DNA of 38,717 nucleotides, taken from contig JBCCCC010000016.1 of assembly GCA_039033695.1 (NCBI GenBank), positions 1 through 38,717 of the forward strand, given 5' to 3'. Source of the stretch: CALBPI01 sp039033695 (GTDB taxonomy: Bacteria; Pseudomonadota; Gammaproteobacteria; Steroidobacterales; Woeseiaceae). The notes beneath the pieces were generated by a model. It ran no database searches. It saw only the letters and a program-made list of their open reading frames with translations, and had not been told where the DNA came from. This document shows positions 7,811 to 17,500 of the stretch, in pieces (within the stretch, counting starts at the first letter, position 1; every line of letters begins with the position of its first letter). The position numbers and the translations under genes were made by a program.

Positions 7811-8892
7811 CAACGCGGGTTGAGCGCATTCCGTTCCGTGAGTTTCTGACAAAGACCATGGCGATTGTCTTTGACCCGGCCATCGTCCTTTTTTGCATAT
7901 TCACCAGCGCGCTGATGGCCGCCGGTTTGAGTTTCGCACGAACTGGATTGCTGATCGTGCCAGGCATGATCTTACTACTCTTTGCGACCTCTGCCTTCAT
8001 GAAATACGCCACGATGGTGACGCGTGCAGTGACGCTCGGAAAAACCGCCCCCAGCGCTGACAGTGCGGTATTTGAGTATTTCAGTTCGGCCTGGGCATTT
8101 TCGCCGTGGCTCGTGTTGGTGATTTTCAATCTGCTTGCGCTGGCGGTGTGGCAACACCTTGGCAATGCGGCGCTTGTGGTGTTGTTGCTGGTCACGCTGC
8201 CATTGGTGCCAGCCGCCATTGCTGTTACCAGTGTCAACTGCCGCCCGTGGATCATGTTGCATGTGCCCGGGTTGCTGAAGGTGATTCGAATTCTGGGTCT
8301 TGATTACCTGAAGATCCTGTTGGGTTGGGCACTACTGGGTCTTCTGGCCGCCATATTGCGAAGCAACGGCGCGTTGTTTTTTTCGATGCTGGCGTTGTTT
8401 GTCGGTTGCATCCAGATACTGTTTGTTTTCGTCTCGACCGGTGTCGTGTTGTTTCACCATCGCGAGCCGCTCGGGATTCCGATCGAAAAAGACACGCGCG
8501 AGGCACGTTCCGCCGCCTATGAGCATGCGAATGTAATCAAGGAACGTCGCACAGCGCTGGATCAAGCTTACGTGTTCTTTAGTCGCGACAACAGCCTTGG
8601 CGGGATGCAGCGCTTGCAGAGCTTTTTCGATAACCATGCGCACGACGTAGACGCCTGGCCTTGGTTTGTCGATGAGATGAGCGGCTGGGAGTCAACCCAG
8701 CCAATGCTCATGCTGGCGCGCAACTATTTCGCACACTTGCTGGAGGCGCAGCGCGACGACGAGGCGCGGGAGTTACTGCTGCGGTGTTTGCGCATCGCCC
8801 CGCAGTTTGCACCGCATGCGCAGCACCGGGCCGCTGCCAGGCAACTATTGCAAGGGTATCCCGAGGCCGAACTCGCGCAGCGATGGCGCTAA
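7807..8892 (+). CDS. Multi-pass membrane protein of unknown function
   Basis: A 361-residue protein. Residues 20-230 carry about six hydrophobic segments, including 'IVLFCIFTSALMAAGLSF', 'LLIVPGMILLLFATSAF', 'WLVLVIFNLLALAVW', 'AALVVLLLVTLPLVPAAIAV', 'ILLGWALLGLLAAIL' and 'FFSMLALFVGCIQILFVFV'. The last 130 residues are soluble and helical, with alanine- and leucine-rich pairs that could be TPR-like. The N-terminal part resembles poorly described DUF4013-like membrane proteins, but I cannot place it firmly. Its ATG overlaps the yidD stop, so it is the last gene of a cysS-sufE-yidD unit. Confidence 0.75.
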   Translation: MTTRVERIPFREFLTKTMAIVFDPAIVLFCIFTSALMAAGLSFARTGLLIVPGMILLLFATSAFMKYATMVTRAVTLGKTAPSADSAVFEYFSSAWAFSPWLVLVIFNLLALAVWQHLGNAALVVLLLVTLPLVPAAIAVTSVNCRPWIMLHVPGLLKVIRILGLDYLKILLGWALLGLLAAILRSNGALFFSMLALFVGCIQILFVFVSTGVVLFHHREPLGIPIEKDTREARSAAYEHANVIKERRTALDQAYVFFSRDNSLGGMQRLQSFFDNHAHDVDAWPWFVDEMSGWESTQPMLMLARNYFAHLLEAQRDDEARELLLRCLRIAPQFAPHAQHRAAARQLLQGYPEAELAQRWR

Positions 8893-9081
8893 CCCGGAAT
8901 CACAGGTCGCAGCACTAGCGTGATCCTTATCGGTGACGATTGGCGTTAACAGTGCAAGGCGCTAGTTTATCGATAGCACTGGCGCTGCTTGCCGATGGCC
9001 TTGTTAAGCAACGTAAGGTAGTACGCACCAATGGGTCGGGCAGGTCATGTTTGGGCCCGGCGATCCGGGCCACGCAGGAGT
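8893..9081. other. Intergenic region with a GC-rich hairpin
   Basis: No gene seen. GGCCCGG (9054-9060) and CCGGGCC (9065-9071) form a 7-bp stem with a 4-base loop just past the merC-like stop codon. There is no T-run, so it may be a weak terminator or only a transcript end stabiliser for either converging gene. Confidence 0.35.
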
Positions 9082-9486
9082 CTAAGCTTGATTGCCCGTA
9101 CAGCCGCAATGACGATTCTGCCAGTGTGCGTAAGCCAAAACGGCACCGCCCAGGGTCGTGATTACAGCGTCCGCGGTATGCCCCATATAGTCATGGGCAA
9201 AGAAGGCCGCGAAGGCAAGCAGGCCAATACCTATTGCGCCGAGCTTGATCACCCGCTGACGGCGATGACGAATCCAGCCACCGGCCAACGCCAGGCCACT
9301 GACGGGCACCACGACACCCAACATGATGATATGTGTCCAATCGCGTCCACCTGGCCAGATCAGGTCGCCGCCAACACCGGCCAATATCAACACCGGTATT
9401 AGGGCGCAATGCAGCATGCACACCGCCGACAGCAAGATGCCAGCGAGATCGACGCGCGAATGACGGGTGGGGACGATAACGGCCAC
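9082..9486 (-). CDS. MerC-domain membrane protein, probably zinc-regulated
   Basis: A 134-residue inner-membrane protein of the MerC family. The first helix holds 'SAVCMLHC', the paired-Cys motif of MerC transporters, in 'ILLSAVCMLHCALIPVLIL'. Three further hydrophobic segments follow, and the tail has a second cysteine pair in 'NRHCGCTG', suggesting metal binding. No other mer gene is nearby, so mercury resistance is unlikely. A GTG at 9486 is chosen as start because the ATG at 9528 lies inside the upstream Zur-type palindrome; the RBS is poor in either case. Together with the operator, a role in zinc handling is the best inference. Confidence 0.8.
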   Translation of the reverse strand: MAVIVPTRHSRVDLAGILLSAVCMLHCALIPVLILAGVGGDLIWPGGRDWTHIIMLGVVVPVSGLALAGGWIRHRRQRVIKLGAIGIGLLAFAAFFAHDYMGHTADAVITTLGGAVLAYAHWQNRHCGCTGNQA

Positions 9487-9513
9487 GGGGAAGTTCCAGA
9501 CAGCGGTAGACCT

Positions 9514-9531
9514 CAAATGATATAACATTAC
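9514..9531 (-). promoter_or_regulatory. Putative Zur operator upstream of the MerC-domain gene
   Basis: Read on the minus strand the site is GTAATGTTATATCATTTG. It matches 15 of 18 positions of the proteobacterial Zur consensus GAAATGTTATAACATTTC and keeps the AATG...CATT palindrome. It lies 28 bases upstream of the chosen start, where it would block the promoter when zinc is plentiful. The Trm112-like gene diverges from the same 126-base region, so it could be affected too. Confidence 0.6.
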
Positions 9532-9612
9532 ATTGTCATCAACAAACCGGCCGTTTCCACGTGCGCTGTATTTCGGCTGGCCAATTGTCCGAAATCTGGC
9601 GACAATGCGGGT

Positions 9613-9867
9613 ATGAACCAGAAACTACTCGATATTGTGTGCTGCCCGCTGACTCACCAACCCCTGCATAAGGCGTCCGCGCCGCTACTGGGGACGCTGA
9701 ATCAGCGAATCGAGCAGGGGGAGATGCACAACGCCAGTGGGACGATACTGGATGCACAATTGCAGGCCGCGCTCGTGACCGAGGATGAGCGCCGAATCTA
9801 TCCAATTTATGACGGGCTGGTCTCGTTGCTCGCCAGCGAGTCTATCGTTCTGGAGGACGACAGCTGA
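9613..9867 (+). CDS. Trm112 family protein
   Basis: An 84-residue protein of the Trm112/YcaR family. The start 'MNQKLLDIVCCPLTHQPL' and end 'RRIYPIYDGLVSLL' are the conserved ends of the fold. The usual CPxC pair is altered: it reads CCPLT, with no second Cys two residues on and no later Cys, so zinc binding is probably lost. A longer central helix replaces the usual short one, as in Xanthomonas-type relatives. In bacteria these proteins are thought to partner methyltransferases. holA follows after 73 bases. Confidence 0.85.
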   Translation: MNQKLLDIVCCPLTHQPLHKASAPLLGTLNQRIEQGEMHNASGTILDAQLQAALVTEDERRIYPIYDGLVSLLASESIVLEDDS

Positions 9868-9940
9868 GCCGCCGGACTGCGATTCGCGCGGCCCAGCCGT
9901 GCGGGGTGAACGCCGACCGGACGCAAGGCCAGCATTCGCA

Positions 9941-10966
9941 ATGAAGCTGCGTGCGGATCAATTGGAAGGTCATCTTCGGCAGGGGCTTCGCAGCCTGTAT
10001 CTGGTTACCGGTGATGAACCACTGATTGTCGGGGAGATACTCGACGCGCTGCGCGCTGCGGCTCGCGAGCAAGACTACCTCACGCGTGAAGTATATGTCG
10101 CTGAGCGCGGTTTCGACTGGAATGAGGTCACCGCGGCCAGCGCGAGCATGTCGCTGTTCAGTGAACGTAAGGTTATTGATCTTCGATTGCCGACCGGGAA
10201 GCCAGGCGATAAAGGCAGCAAGGCAATCGCGGCACTGGCCGAATCCGTGCCGGATGACACGATGGTGATTATCAGTGCGCCGAAGCTCGAGGGTTCCGCG
10301 ATGTCGTCGCGCTGGGTCAAGGCAATTGACAAGGCTGGCGTGGTGCTGCGCGTTTGGCCGTTGGAAGCCAAGGATCTGCCTGGCTGGATCGTGGCCCGAA
10401 TGGCGCAGCAGGGGCTAACGGCCGAGCGTGACGCGGTCTTGCATCTGGCCCGCCGCGTCGAAGGCAATCTGCTCGCGGCGCAACAAGAAATTGACAAGCT
10501 GGCTTTGCTGCATGATGGCACAGAGCTGACGGTTGCCGATATGGAGGAGGCTGTATCCGACAGCACGCGTTTTACCGTGTTCCTGCTCGCGGACGAAGTC
10601 ATCTCGGGACGCGTGCAACGTGCGGTCAGGATGCTGGGCGGGCTGCGCCGAGAGGGCGTCGTCCCCGTGTTGGTGCTATGGGCGCTGGGCCGGGAGATTC
10701 GTCAGCTGGCCGCAATGCGTGAAGCGATGGATGACGGCGAATCATTCGCAAGCCTGGCCTCGCGCTACAGGATTTGGAATAACCGCCAGGCGATGTATCA
10801 GCATTGTCTGCATCGATTGGGTGCGTCGCAACTCCATTCACTGGTTGATGACGCCGAGCGTTGTGATCAGGCTGCCAAAGGCCAAAGCGGTGATGATCCC
10901 TGGCAGCTGCTTCTGTCGATGACGGTCACACTGGCGACCGGACGGCGTGCAATGCAGGCAGCATGA
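9941..10966 (+). CDS. holA: DNA polymerase III delta subunit
   Basis: The clamp-loader subunit that opens the beta clamp. The 341-residue length equals E. coli HolA (343). The start 'MKLRADQLEGHL' and 'LYLVTGDEPLIVGEILDALR' is the family's N-terminal signature, followed by the lid and collar regions ('REIRQLAAMREAM'). The usual upstream neighbour lptE is absent. The stop codon lies just before nadD (7 bases), and holA begins a conserved run to tldD. The ATG at 9941 is chosen; an upstream in-frame extension would run into the Trm112-like gene. Confidence 0.95.
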   Translation: MKLRADQLEGHLRQGLRSLYLVTGDEPLIVGEILDALRAAAREQDYLTREVYVAERGFDWNEVTAASASMSLFSERKVIDLRLPTGKPGDKGSKAIAALAESVPDDTMVIISAPKLEGSAMSSRWVKAIDKAGVVLRVWPLEAKDLPGWIVARMAQQGLTAERDAVLHLARRVEGNLLAAQQEIDKLALLHDGTELTVADMEEAVSDSTRFTVFLLADEVISGRVQRAVRMLGGLRREGVVPVLVLWALGREIRQLAAMREAMDDGESFASLASRYRIWNNRQAMYQHCLHRLGASQLHSLVDDAERCDQAAKGQSGDDPWQLLLSMTVTLATGRRAMQAA

Positions 10967-10973
10967 GTGGTCT

Positions 10974-11627
10974 ATGCGCAAGGCGATAGGTATTTTCGGC
11001 GGCACGTTCGACCCAATCCATCTGGGACACCTGCGCAGTGCATTTGAGTTACTGCAGTCACTGCGGCTGCGCGAGGTTCGGTTCATGCCGTGCGGCAACC
11101 CACCACACAGAGCCGCGCCAATTGCCGATGCAGATTTGCGTGTGAAAATGGTAGAGTGCGCGATCAGCGCGCAGCCAGGGTTTGTCTTGGATGACCGAGA
11201 GGTCCGGCGCGAAGGGTTGTCCTATACCGTTGATACGTTGACATCATTGCGCGAGGACTTCAGCGACACACCGCTGTGTCTTATCGTCGGCATGGATGCG
11301 TTTCTGAGTCTGCCCAAGTGGTATCAGTGGCAGCGGATACTGCAATTGGCGCATGTTGTGGTCGCGCATCGGCCGGGCTGGAGAGCCCCTGTCGATGGCG
11401 CGCTGGGCGATCTGTTGCTGGATCGGGGCACGACGCTCGTGGCGGACCTGCACAAGTCGCTGGCGGGCTCCATTTTCGTGCATGAGGTGACGCAGCTTGA
11501 AATCTCGTCAACCAGTATTCGTGGCCTGATAGCCGCAGGACATGATCCGCGCTTCTTGTTGCCGGACTGCGTTAGAGACTTGCTCGTCGACGCAAATTGT
11601 TATGGCGCGCGTCGCGATGCGCGCTGA
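10974..11627 (+). CDS. nadD: Nicotinate-nucleotide adenylyltransferase
   Basis: Converts nicotinate mononucleotide and ATP to deamido-NAD. The 217-residue product has the nucleotidyltransferase motif GGTFDPIHLGH at residues 9-19 and the C-terminal ATP-binding 'ISSTSIRG'. The start at 10974 puts the Rossmann strand KAIGIFGG right at the N-terminus, as in other NadD proteins. It is in the standard holA-nadD-rsfS order. Confidence 0.97.
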   Translation: MRKAIGIFGGTFDPIHLGHLRSAFELLQSLRLREVRFMPCGNPPHRAAPIADADLRVKMVECAISAQPGFVLDDREVRREGLSYTVDTLTSLREDFSDTPLCLIVGMDAFLSLPKWYQWQRILQLAHVVVAHRPGWRAPVDGALGDLLLDRGTTLVADLHKSLAGSIFVHEVTQLEISSTSIRGLIAAGHDPRFLLPDCVRDLLVDANCYGARRDAR

Positions 11628-11645
11628 ATTGAGGATATAGATATC

Positions 11646-11999
11646 GTGACTACCCCACAGAGCATTGCAGACAACGCCGTTGAGGCGCTAGAGGATGCCA
11701 AGGCCAATGACATCAAGATGATCGACGTGCGTCATCTGACGAGCATGACGGACTTTATGATTATCGCCAGCGGCACATCTGACAGACACGTGCGCTCGGT
11801 AGCGACCAATTTGGTCGATAGCATGAAGCGGGCTGGACATCGTCCACTGGGTATTGAGGGCGAGAACGATGGCGAGTGGGTGTTGGTCGATCTGCAGGAT
11901 GCCCTCGTGCATGTCATGCTGCCGCGCGTACGAGAGTTCTACAACCTTGAGAAACTCTGGGATATCTCTGTGCGAAAAGCTCCGCAAGACGCTGACTGA
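11646..11999 (+). CDS. rsfS: Ribosomal silencing factor RsfS
   Basis: A 117-residue factor that binds L14 and prevents subunit joining in starvation. The conserved 'IKMIDVRHLTSMTDFMIIASGTSDRHV' region and 'EGENDGEWVLVDLQDALVHVMLPRVREFYNLEKLW' are clear. It starts with GTG at 11646, preceded by GAGGA. rlmH starts 5 bases after it, a near-universal pairing. Confidence 0.97.
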   Translation: MTTPQSIADNAVEALEDAKANDIKMIDVRHLTSMTDFMIIASGTSDRHVRSVATNLVDSMKRAGHRPLGIEGENDGEWVLVDLQDALVHVMLPRVREFYNLEKLWDISVRKAPQDAD

Positions 12000-12004
12000 T
12001 ATTC

Positions 12005-12475
12005 GTGCATATTTCGCTTGTCGCGGTTGCCGGTCGTGCCAGCGCTTGGGTCGCTGAGGCTATCGCACGCTACCAAAAACGCTTGCCTCGCGAGTGGCAG
12101 TTCGATGCGCGTATCTTGCCGCCGGCCAAGTCGACAGCGAGTTCTGATGCGAATGGCCGCAAACAGGATGAATGGCGCCGCATCCAGAAACTACTAAACG
12201 ATAAGCACGTGTTGGTGCTCCTTGACGAACGTGGCAAGTCTCTGACTAGCCGCGATCTTGCGACACGCATTGCGGACTGGCAGGCGGACGGTCGCAACGT
12301 GACATTCATCATCGGCGGCCCGGACGGTATCGCCCAGGAGTGTCGGTCCCGCGCCGATCTGATCTTGAGTCTCTCGGCGCTGACGATGCCGCATGAAATG
12401 GCACGGATTGTGTTGATGGAGCAACTCTATCGCGCCAAAACGATTATCGACGGACACCCCTATCACCGTGACTAG
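12005..12475 (+). CDS. rlmH: 23S rRNA pseudouridine-1915 N3-methyltransferase
   Basis: A SPOUT-class methyltransferase acting on helix 69 of 23S rRNA. The 156-residue protein carries the SAM-binding knot 'FIIGGPDG' and 'LSLSALTMPHEMARIVLMEQLYRA', ending in the conserved 'HPYHRD'. It uses GTG at 12005. Its end overlaps the possible GTG start of maf by eight bases. Confidence 0.97.
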   Translation: MHISLVAVAGRASAWVAEAIARYQKRLPREWQFDARILPPAKSTASSDANGRKQDEWRRIQKLLNDKHVLVLLDERGKSLTSRDLATRIADWQADGRNVTFIIGGPDGIAQECRSRADLILSLSALTMPHEMARIVLMEQLYRAKTIIDGHPYHRD

Positions 12476-13079
12476 GCAGTTACCCGCAAACAGCCCCATG
12501 GTGGCGTTGGCTTCGTCATCGCCGCGCAGGCGCGAGTTACTCAAGTCACTGGGCGTGCAATGCGTGCAGGTTGCGGCGCATGTAGATGAGACGCAGCTAC
12601 CTGGCGAGACCGTGAGCGACTATGTGCTGCGCGTCAGCAATGCGAAGCTAAGCGCGGGGCTGGCCCAACCGAAGTCACGGGGTAAGTTGGTCGTTGCTGG
12701 GGATACTGTCGTCTGTCTTGACGGTCGGGTGTTTGGCAAACCTAGCGATGTCGACGACGCAGTGGCGATGCTGCTCGAGCTTAGTGGTCGTGATCACCAT
12801 GTCTATAGTGCGGTTGTCGTTGGCAACGTACAGCGGCGCGATCACAGAATCGTGATCTCGACGGTGAAATTCGTGACGATCAGCAAGTTGGAGGCCGAAG
12901 CTTACTGGCATACTGGAGAGCCGGCCGATAAGGCGGGTGCCTACGCGATTCAAGGGCTTGGCGCGCAGTTCGTGGCCCATCTTGAAGGTAGTCACTCCGC
13001 CGTCACCGGTCTGCCATTGTTCGAGACCGCGCAGCTGTTGCGCGGTTTCGGGCTTGACCTGCTTTTGCCTCGGCACTGA
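12468..13079 (+). CDS. maf: Maf-type nucleoside triphosphate pyrophosphatase
   Basis: Hydrolyses non-canonical or excess nucleotides (dTTP/UTP in the YhdE branch). The 203-residue product shows 'LASSSPRRRELL', the catalytic 'VVAGDTVV' aspartate, 'GKP' and 'DKAGAYAIQGLG'. Start uncertain: GTG at 12468 overlaps rlmH, while ATG at 12498 would give MVALASSSPRR, closer to E. coli YhdE; neither has a clear RBS. rng follows after 13 bases. Confidence 0.93.
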   Translation: MTRQLPANSPMVALASSSPRRRELLKSLGVQCVQVAAHVDETQLPGETVSDYVLRVSNAKLSAGLAQPKSRGKLVVAGDTVVCLDGRVFGKPSDVDDAVAMLLELSGRDHHVYSAVVVGNVQRRDHRIVISTVKFVTISKLEAEAYWHTGEPADKAGAYAIQGLGAQFVAHLEGSHSAVTGLPLFETAQLLRGFGLDLLLPRH

Positions 13080-13092
13080 AGGAGCCGCCTGA

Positions 13093-14583
13093 ATGAGTGC
13101 GATGCGCGAAGAAATCCTGATCAACGTCACCCCGCGCGAGCAGCGCGCTGCGGTCGTTGAGAACGGCGTGTTGCATGAGGTGTTCATCGAGCGGGCATCG
13201 CGCCGTGGTCTGGTCGGTAACATTTACAAAGGGCGAGTGAGTCGCGTGTTACCGGGCATGCAAGCCGCATTCATCGATATTGGCCTGGAGCGAACGGCGT
13301 TCCTTCACGCGTCCGATATATCAAAACCCGCGCAGTCTGACCCGGACGAGCAAACCACCATCGTGCCGCTGCAGGCTCCCGCCATTGCGGACCTGGTCTC
13401 CGAAGGTAGCGAAATCCTGGTGCAAGTATTGAAGGATCCGTTGGGCACCAAGGGTGCGCGATTGACTACTTTTGTGACATTGCCATCGCGCTACCTTGTG
13501 ATGCTGCCCAAGAGTCAGAGCCTGGGCGTGTCGGCACGCATTGAGGATGACGAGGAGCGGGCTCGCCTGCGCGACATTCTCGAGAACATTGTTGAGCCCG
13601 ACAGCGCGAACGGCTACATCGTGCGCACAGCAGCCGAAGGCGCAAGCTATGACGCGCTGCGCGCGGACATGATGTTCCTGAACCGACTTTGGGATGGCAT
13701 ACGGCGCCAGGCGGGAAGTACTTCAGGCGGCAAAATCGTACATGAGGATCTGCCACTGGCGCTACGAACGCTGCGCGACCGGGTGCATCACGATGTCGAG
13801 CGCATCCGGGTTGACTCTCAGGCTGACTTTGACCGCATGCAGACCTTTACGGCCAGCTTTCTGCCCGAACTCAGTGAGAAGATCGAGCTGTATTCCGGGC
13901 GCCGGCCGATTTTCGATTTGTACGGTGTTGAGGAAGACATCGCGCGCGCACTGGATCGAAAGGTCGCCTTGAAGTCGGGTGGCTACTTGATCTTTGATCA
14001 GACAGAGGCCATGACCACGGTTGATGTCAACACGGGTGGATTTGTGGGCACGCGAAACCAGGAGGACACCCTCTTTCGCACAAATCTGGAAGCCGCGGTT
14101 GCGATTGCGCGGCAGCTGCGACTGCGAAACCTTGGCGGCATCATCATCCTCGATTTCATCGACATGATCGAAGAGTCACACCGGCAGAAAGTCCTTGAAG
14201 CCCTTCACCAGGGATTGGCGAACGACAATGCCAAATACCAGGTTATGCCGGTATCCGGATTGGGCCTGGTTGAGATGACACGCAAAAGAACACGAGAAAG
14301 TCTTGAACATATCCTGTGCGAGGCTTGTCCTACCTGTGAAGGGCGTGGTTCGGTGAAAACCGCGCAAACCGTGTGTTATGAGATTTTTCGAGAGATTTTG
14401 CGCCAGCACAGGCAGTTCGAGTTCGCAGAGTTGCTGATTCTTGCGCATCCGGACGTGGTCGAGTTGCTTCTGGATGAAGAGTCGGGCGGTCTTGCGCATC
14501 TAGCGGAACTCACCGAGAAGTCTGTTCAGCTACAAGCTGAGCAGCTCTACGCACCGGATCAATATGACGTTGTGCTGCTGTAG
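13093..14583 (+). CDS. rng: Ribonuclease G
   Basis: An endoribonuclease of the RNase E/G family that matures 16S rRNA. The 496-residue protein has an S1 domain with 'GNIYKGRVSRVLPGMQAAFIDIGLERTAFLH' near the N-terminus. The catalytic Asp segments 'TTVDVNTGGF' and 'IILDFIDM' follow, and the Zn-link 'CPTCEGRG' lies near residue 414. It lacks the long C-terminal scaffold of RNase E, which is why RNase G is chosen. AAGGAG lies just upstream of the ATG at 13093. Confidence 0.96.
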   Translation: MSAMREEILINVTPREQRAAVVENGVLHEVFIERASRRGLVGNIYKGRVSRVLPGMQAAFIDIGLERTAFLHASDISKPAQSDPDEQTTIVPLQAPAIADLVSEGSEILVQVLKDPLGTKGARLTTFVTLPSRYLVMLPKSQSLGVSARIEDDEERARLRDILENIVEPDSANGYIVRTAAEGASYDALRADMMFLNRLWDGIRRQAGSTSGGKIVHEDLPLALRTLRDRVHHDVERIRVDSQADFDRMQTFTASFLPELSEKIELYSGRRPIFDLYGVEEDIARALDRKVALKSGGYLIFDQTEAMTTVDVNTGGFVGTRNQEDTLFRTNLEAAVAIARQLRLRNLGGIIILDFIDMIEESHRQKVLEALHQGLANDNAKYQVMPVSGLGLVEMTRKRTRESLEHILCEACPTCEGRGSVKTAQTVCYEIFREILRQHRQFEFAELLILAHPDVVELLLDEESGGLAHLAELTEKSVQLQAEQLYAPDQYDVVLL

Positions 14584-14597
14584 CAGCGAGTAAGTTG

Positions 14598-17500
14598 ATG
14601 CTGGCAAAGCTTGGAAAAATTCTGCTCTACACGGTTGCGGCACTGATCGTGTTGCTAGCCGTCGCTGTGGGCGTGTTGCGAATTGCGATGCCGCAGTTGC
14701 CGGAGTACCGCGATGAGATTATCGCGCGCATTGCCGAGGCGATCGACGGCGACGTGTATTTCGATCGGCTCGATGCGCGATGGCGGTTACGTGGCCCGGA
14801 AATCGTTTTTCACGATGTCGTGATTGGCGAGCGAGTTGGCTCGCGAACGATAGCGCCGCTGCGCGTCGAAACGGTCACCGTCGGTGTATCTGTTAGCCGC
14901 CTGTTGTTCTCGCAGCAGTTGGAGGTGCGTCGCATCGGTATCGAAGGCGCCTCGATACTCGTGGCGCGTCATCCGCAAGGCTGGCAGGTGCAAGGTGCGT
15001 TTATTCAAGAGGCAGACGCTGATGCGCCCACCGCGCCTGCGGCGACCCTGCCGTTTGGCGATGCGCTGGGCATCACGCTGGATGACGTCATTGTTCGCTA
15101 TCAGGATGCGGTTCATGAGCGTGAAGTCGTGGCATTCGATATCGAAGACGCGCAACTACGTTTGTCGGCAGCGCAAATCAGACTCTCCGCCGCGCTAAGC
15201 CACATTGTGGATGGCGGTGCCGAGGTGGATCTCCTGGTGGCCGGGAATCTGCCGTCGCGTTCGGTCGCCGGCGCGATTGCTGGAGACTGGACAGTCTCTG
15301 CGGATATCGAAGCAGTGTCCGCCGAGTTAGTCGCCAGCTTGCTACCACCGGATTGGCCGTTGCCGCAATCGGGAAGCGCTGATCTGGTCGCCGATATTGA
15401 TTGGCGTGACGGTGATCTCGAAGCTGCCGTACTTACACTTGATGCCGATGACCTGTCGCCGCCGGACGGTGGCGATGCGGCGCGCGTGTCAGGGCGGGCA
15501 GAGTGGTCTCGTCGGGATGACGGTTGGCTATGGGCTGTGTCGAATTTCGTGGTTGGGGTATCGGATCGTCAATGGCCCGCCGCCTCAGCGCTTGTCAATC
15601 TGGCCCGCACCGATGAGACGATGCTGATCAGTTTCGATTCGGCAAACGTGACGGTTTATGACATGCCTTATCTGGCGTCGTTTCTACCCGCCGAGCTTGC
15701 GCCACAAGTGATCGCGCTCGGGTTGAATGGCACGCTCGTATCTGGCAGTGGTTTCGTTCAGATGGGCGCGACATCAGGAGAGAATGCGCTGACCTTTGCG
15801 GACCTCGAGGACTACGAACTCAGCGCCGACTTCGAAGAGTTTTCTCTCGCACCTGTTGCGGGCGCGCCTGGGTTTACGAATCTGTCCGGGAGCATGCGGG
15901 TTACGAAAGAGTCGGGGAGACTTGAGCTTGACAGCAGCAATGCATCGCTTGTGTATCCGACAGTGTTCGAATCGCCGGTCGCGTTGACCCGACTCTCGGG
16001 AACGTTGATCTGGCGCAGTAATGTGCGGGGTGTGTCATTGCTGTCGGATTCGATACTGGTGCAAACGCCTGTTGTGACGATGGATAGCAGCCTCGAGTTG
16101 CTGCTGCCCAAGGATGGTTCGTCGCCCGTTATCGACGTCGAGTCGGTTTGGGCTGTGACCGACATCAGCCAGGTTGAAGACGTGCTGCCCACGGCGGTCA
16201 TGAGTCCGAAGCTCGTGGATTGGCTCGACAATGCGCTGGAGACGGGCGAGGTTGTTGATGGTGAGTTTCAGCTCAGCGGCGCGCTTGCGGATTTTCCGTT
16301 TCGTAATGGAGAAGGTGTCTTTCGGGCGCGAGGTCTGGCGCGTAATGTGACGATGCGCTTCGCCAGACAATGGCCTGCCATCTCCGAGCTTGATGCCATT
16401 GTCGAGCTCGATGGATTGTCGTTGTCAACGGACACCAACACCGGCGTGTCCGGCGGCATCGCGTTCGAGAACGCGGTTGCGCGTTTTGATGAGTTGGGCC
16501 GTAGCGACTTGATCGTCGAAACCGCCGGCAAATCCGGCGCGTCCGCACTCTACCGCTATGTGGGCAATAGCCCCATTCGAGGCCTGTTCGGCGATCAATT
16601 CGTGAGTTTGCAGGTTGACGGTGATATCGACTACGACGTGTCTTTGGGTATCCCGCTACGAGCGATCCCGGAATTCACGCTCGATGCCCGACTGACCGCA
16701 CTGGGGGGTAGTTTCGGCTTGTCGTACCTGCCGCATCAACTGACCGATTTGCGCGGCGACATACGCATTGACCGCAGTGGCGTCTATGGCGAGCAAGTAC
16801 AGGCTGACTTCCTCGGTGAACCCGTTACGCTCGGCATCCAGCCAACGCCAGAGGACGAACGCTACTCCCTGCGCGTTTCGGCGAATGGTTCACTCACCGC
16901 CACCGCACTGCTCGATGAGCTTAACGTACCGTTGCCGGATCGAGTTGCGGGCCAGGCGGCATTCGATGCCAACGTCCGCTTGCCGCGTCGTGCCAGCGCG
17001 TTGTCGAGCCCAGCACCGGTGTTAGTCGGTATCGAAACAACCCTCGAGGGTTTGTCGATCGATTTACCCTACCCTGCCGGTAAGCCGGCGGACGCCGCAC
17101 TGCCATTGCGCGGCGAGTTATCTATTGACGGCAGCATCAGCGCAGCTGCCAAGCTGGGCGAGTTGCTTGACATCGCGGCGTTGATTGATCGTGATGCCGG
17201 GCAAGATCGCTTTGAGATTGACCGCGTTACCATCCATCTTGGTACCGGTCGGGCGCTGCTCAGTACCGTGCCAGGCATTTTCATTGATGGGCGAATTGAT
17301 CAGTTGTACCTCGGTGACTGGCTGGATTTGCGACTTGGCGAAGGCGGATGGTTTACGGCCAATCTGAAATCCGCGTCCGTTCAGGCTGATGCGGTGATGG
17401 CCTTCGGACAACTGATTCGCGACGTGACCGCAAGCCTTCAGCAATCCGGCGACAATTGGCTCGTTGATCTTCAATCGCCGGCTGTCGAAGGTGCGGTTTC

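Noticed and set aside
9054..9071. GC hairpin as a true intrinsic terminator
   Set aside because: There is no T-run on either strand; kept only as a low-confidence structure.
9082..9486. Mercury resistance locus
   Set aside because: Only a MerC domain is present; merR, merT, merP and merA are absent.
9487..9528. ATG start at 9528 for the MerC-domain gene
   Set aside because: The ATG is within the Zur palindrome and would add 14 residues unlike the family; GTG at 9486 was preferred, though not proven.
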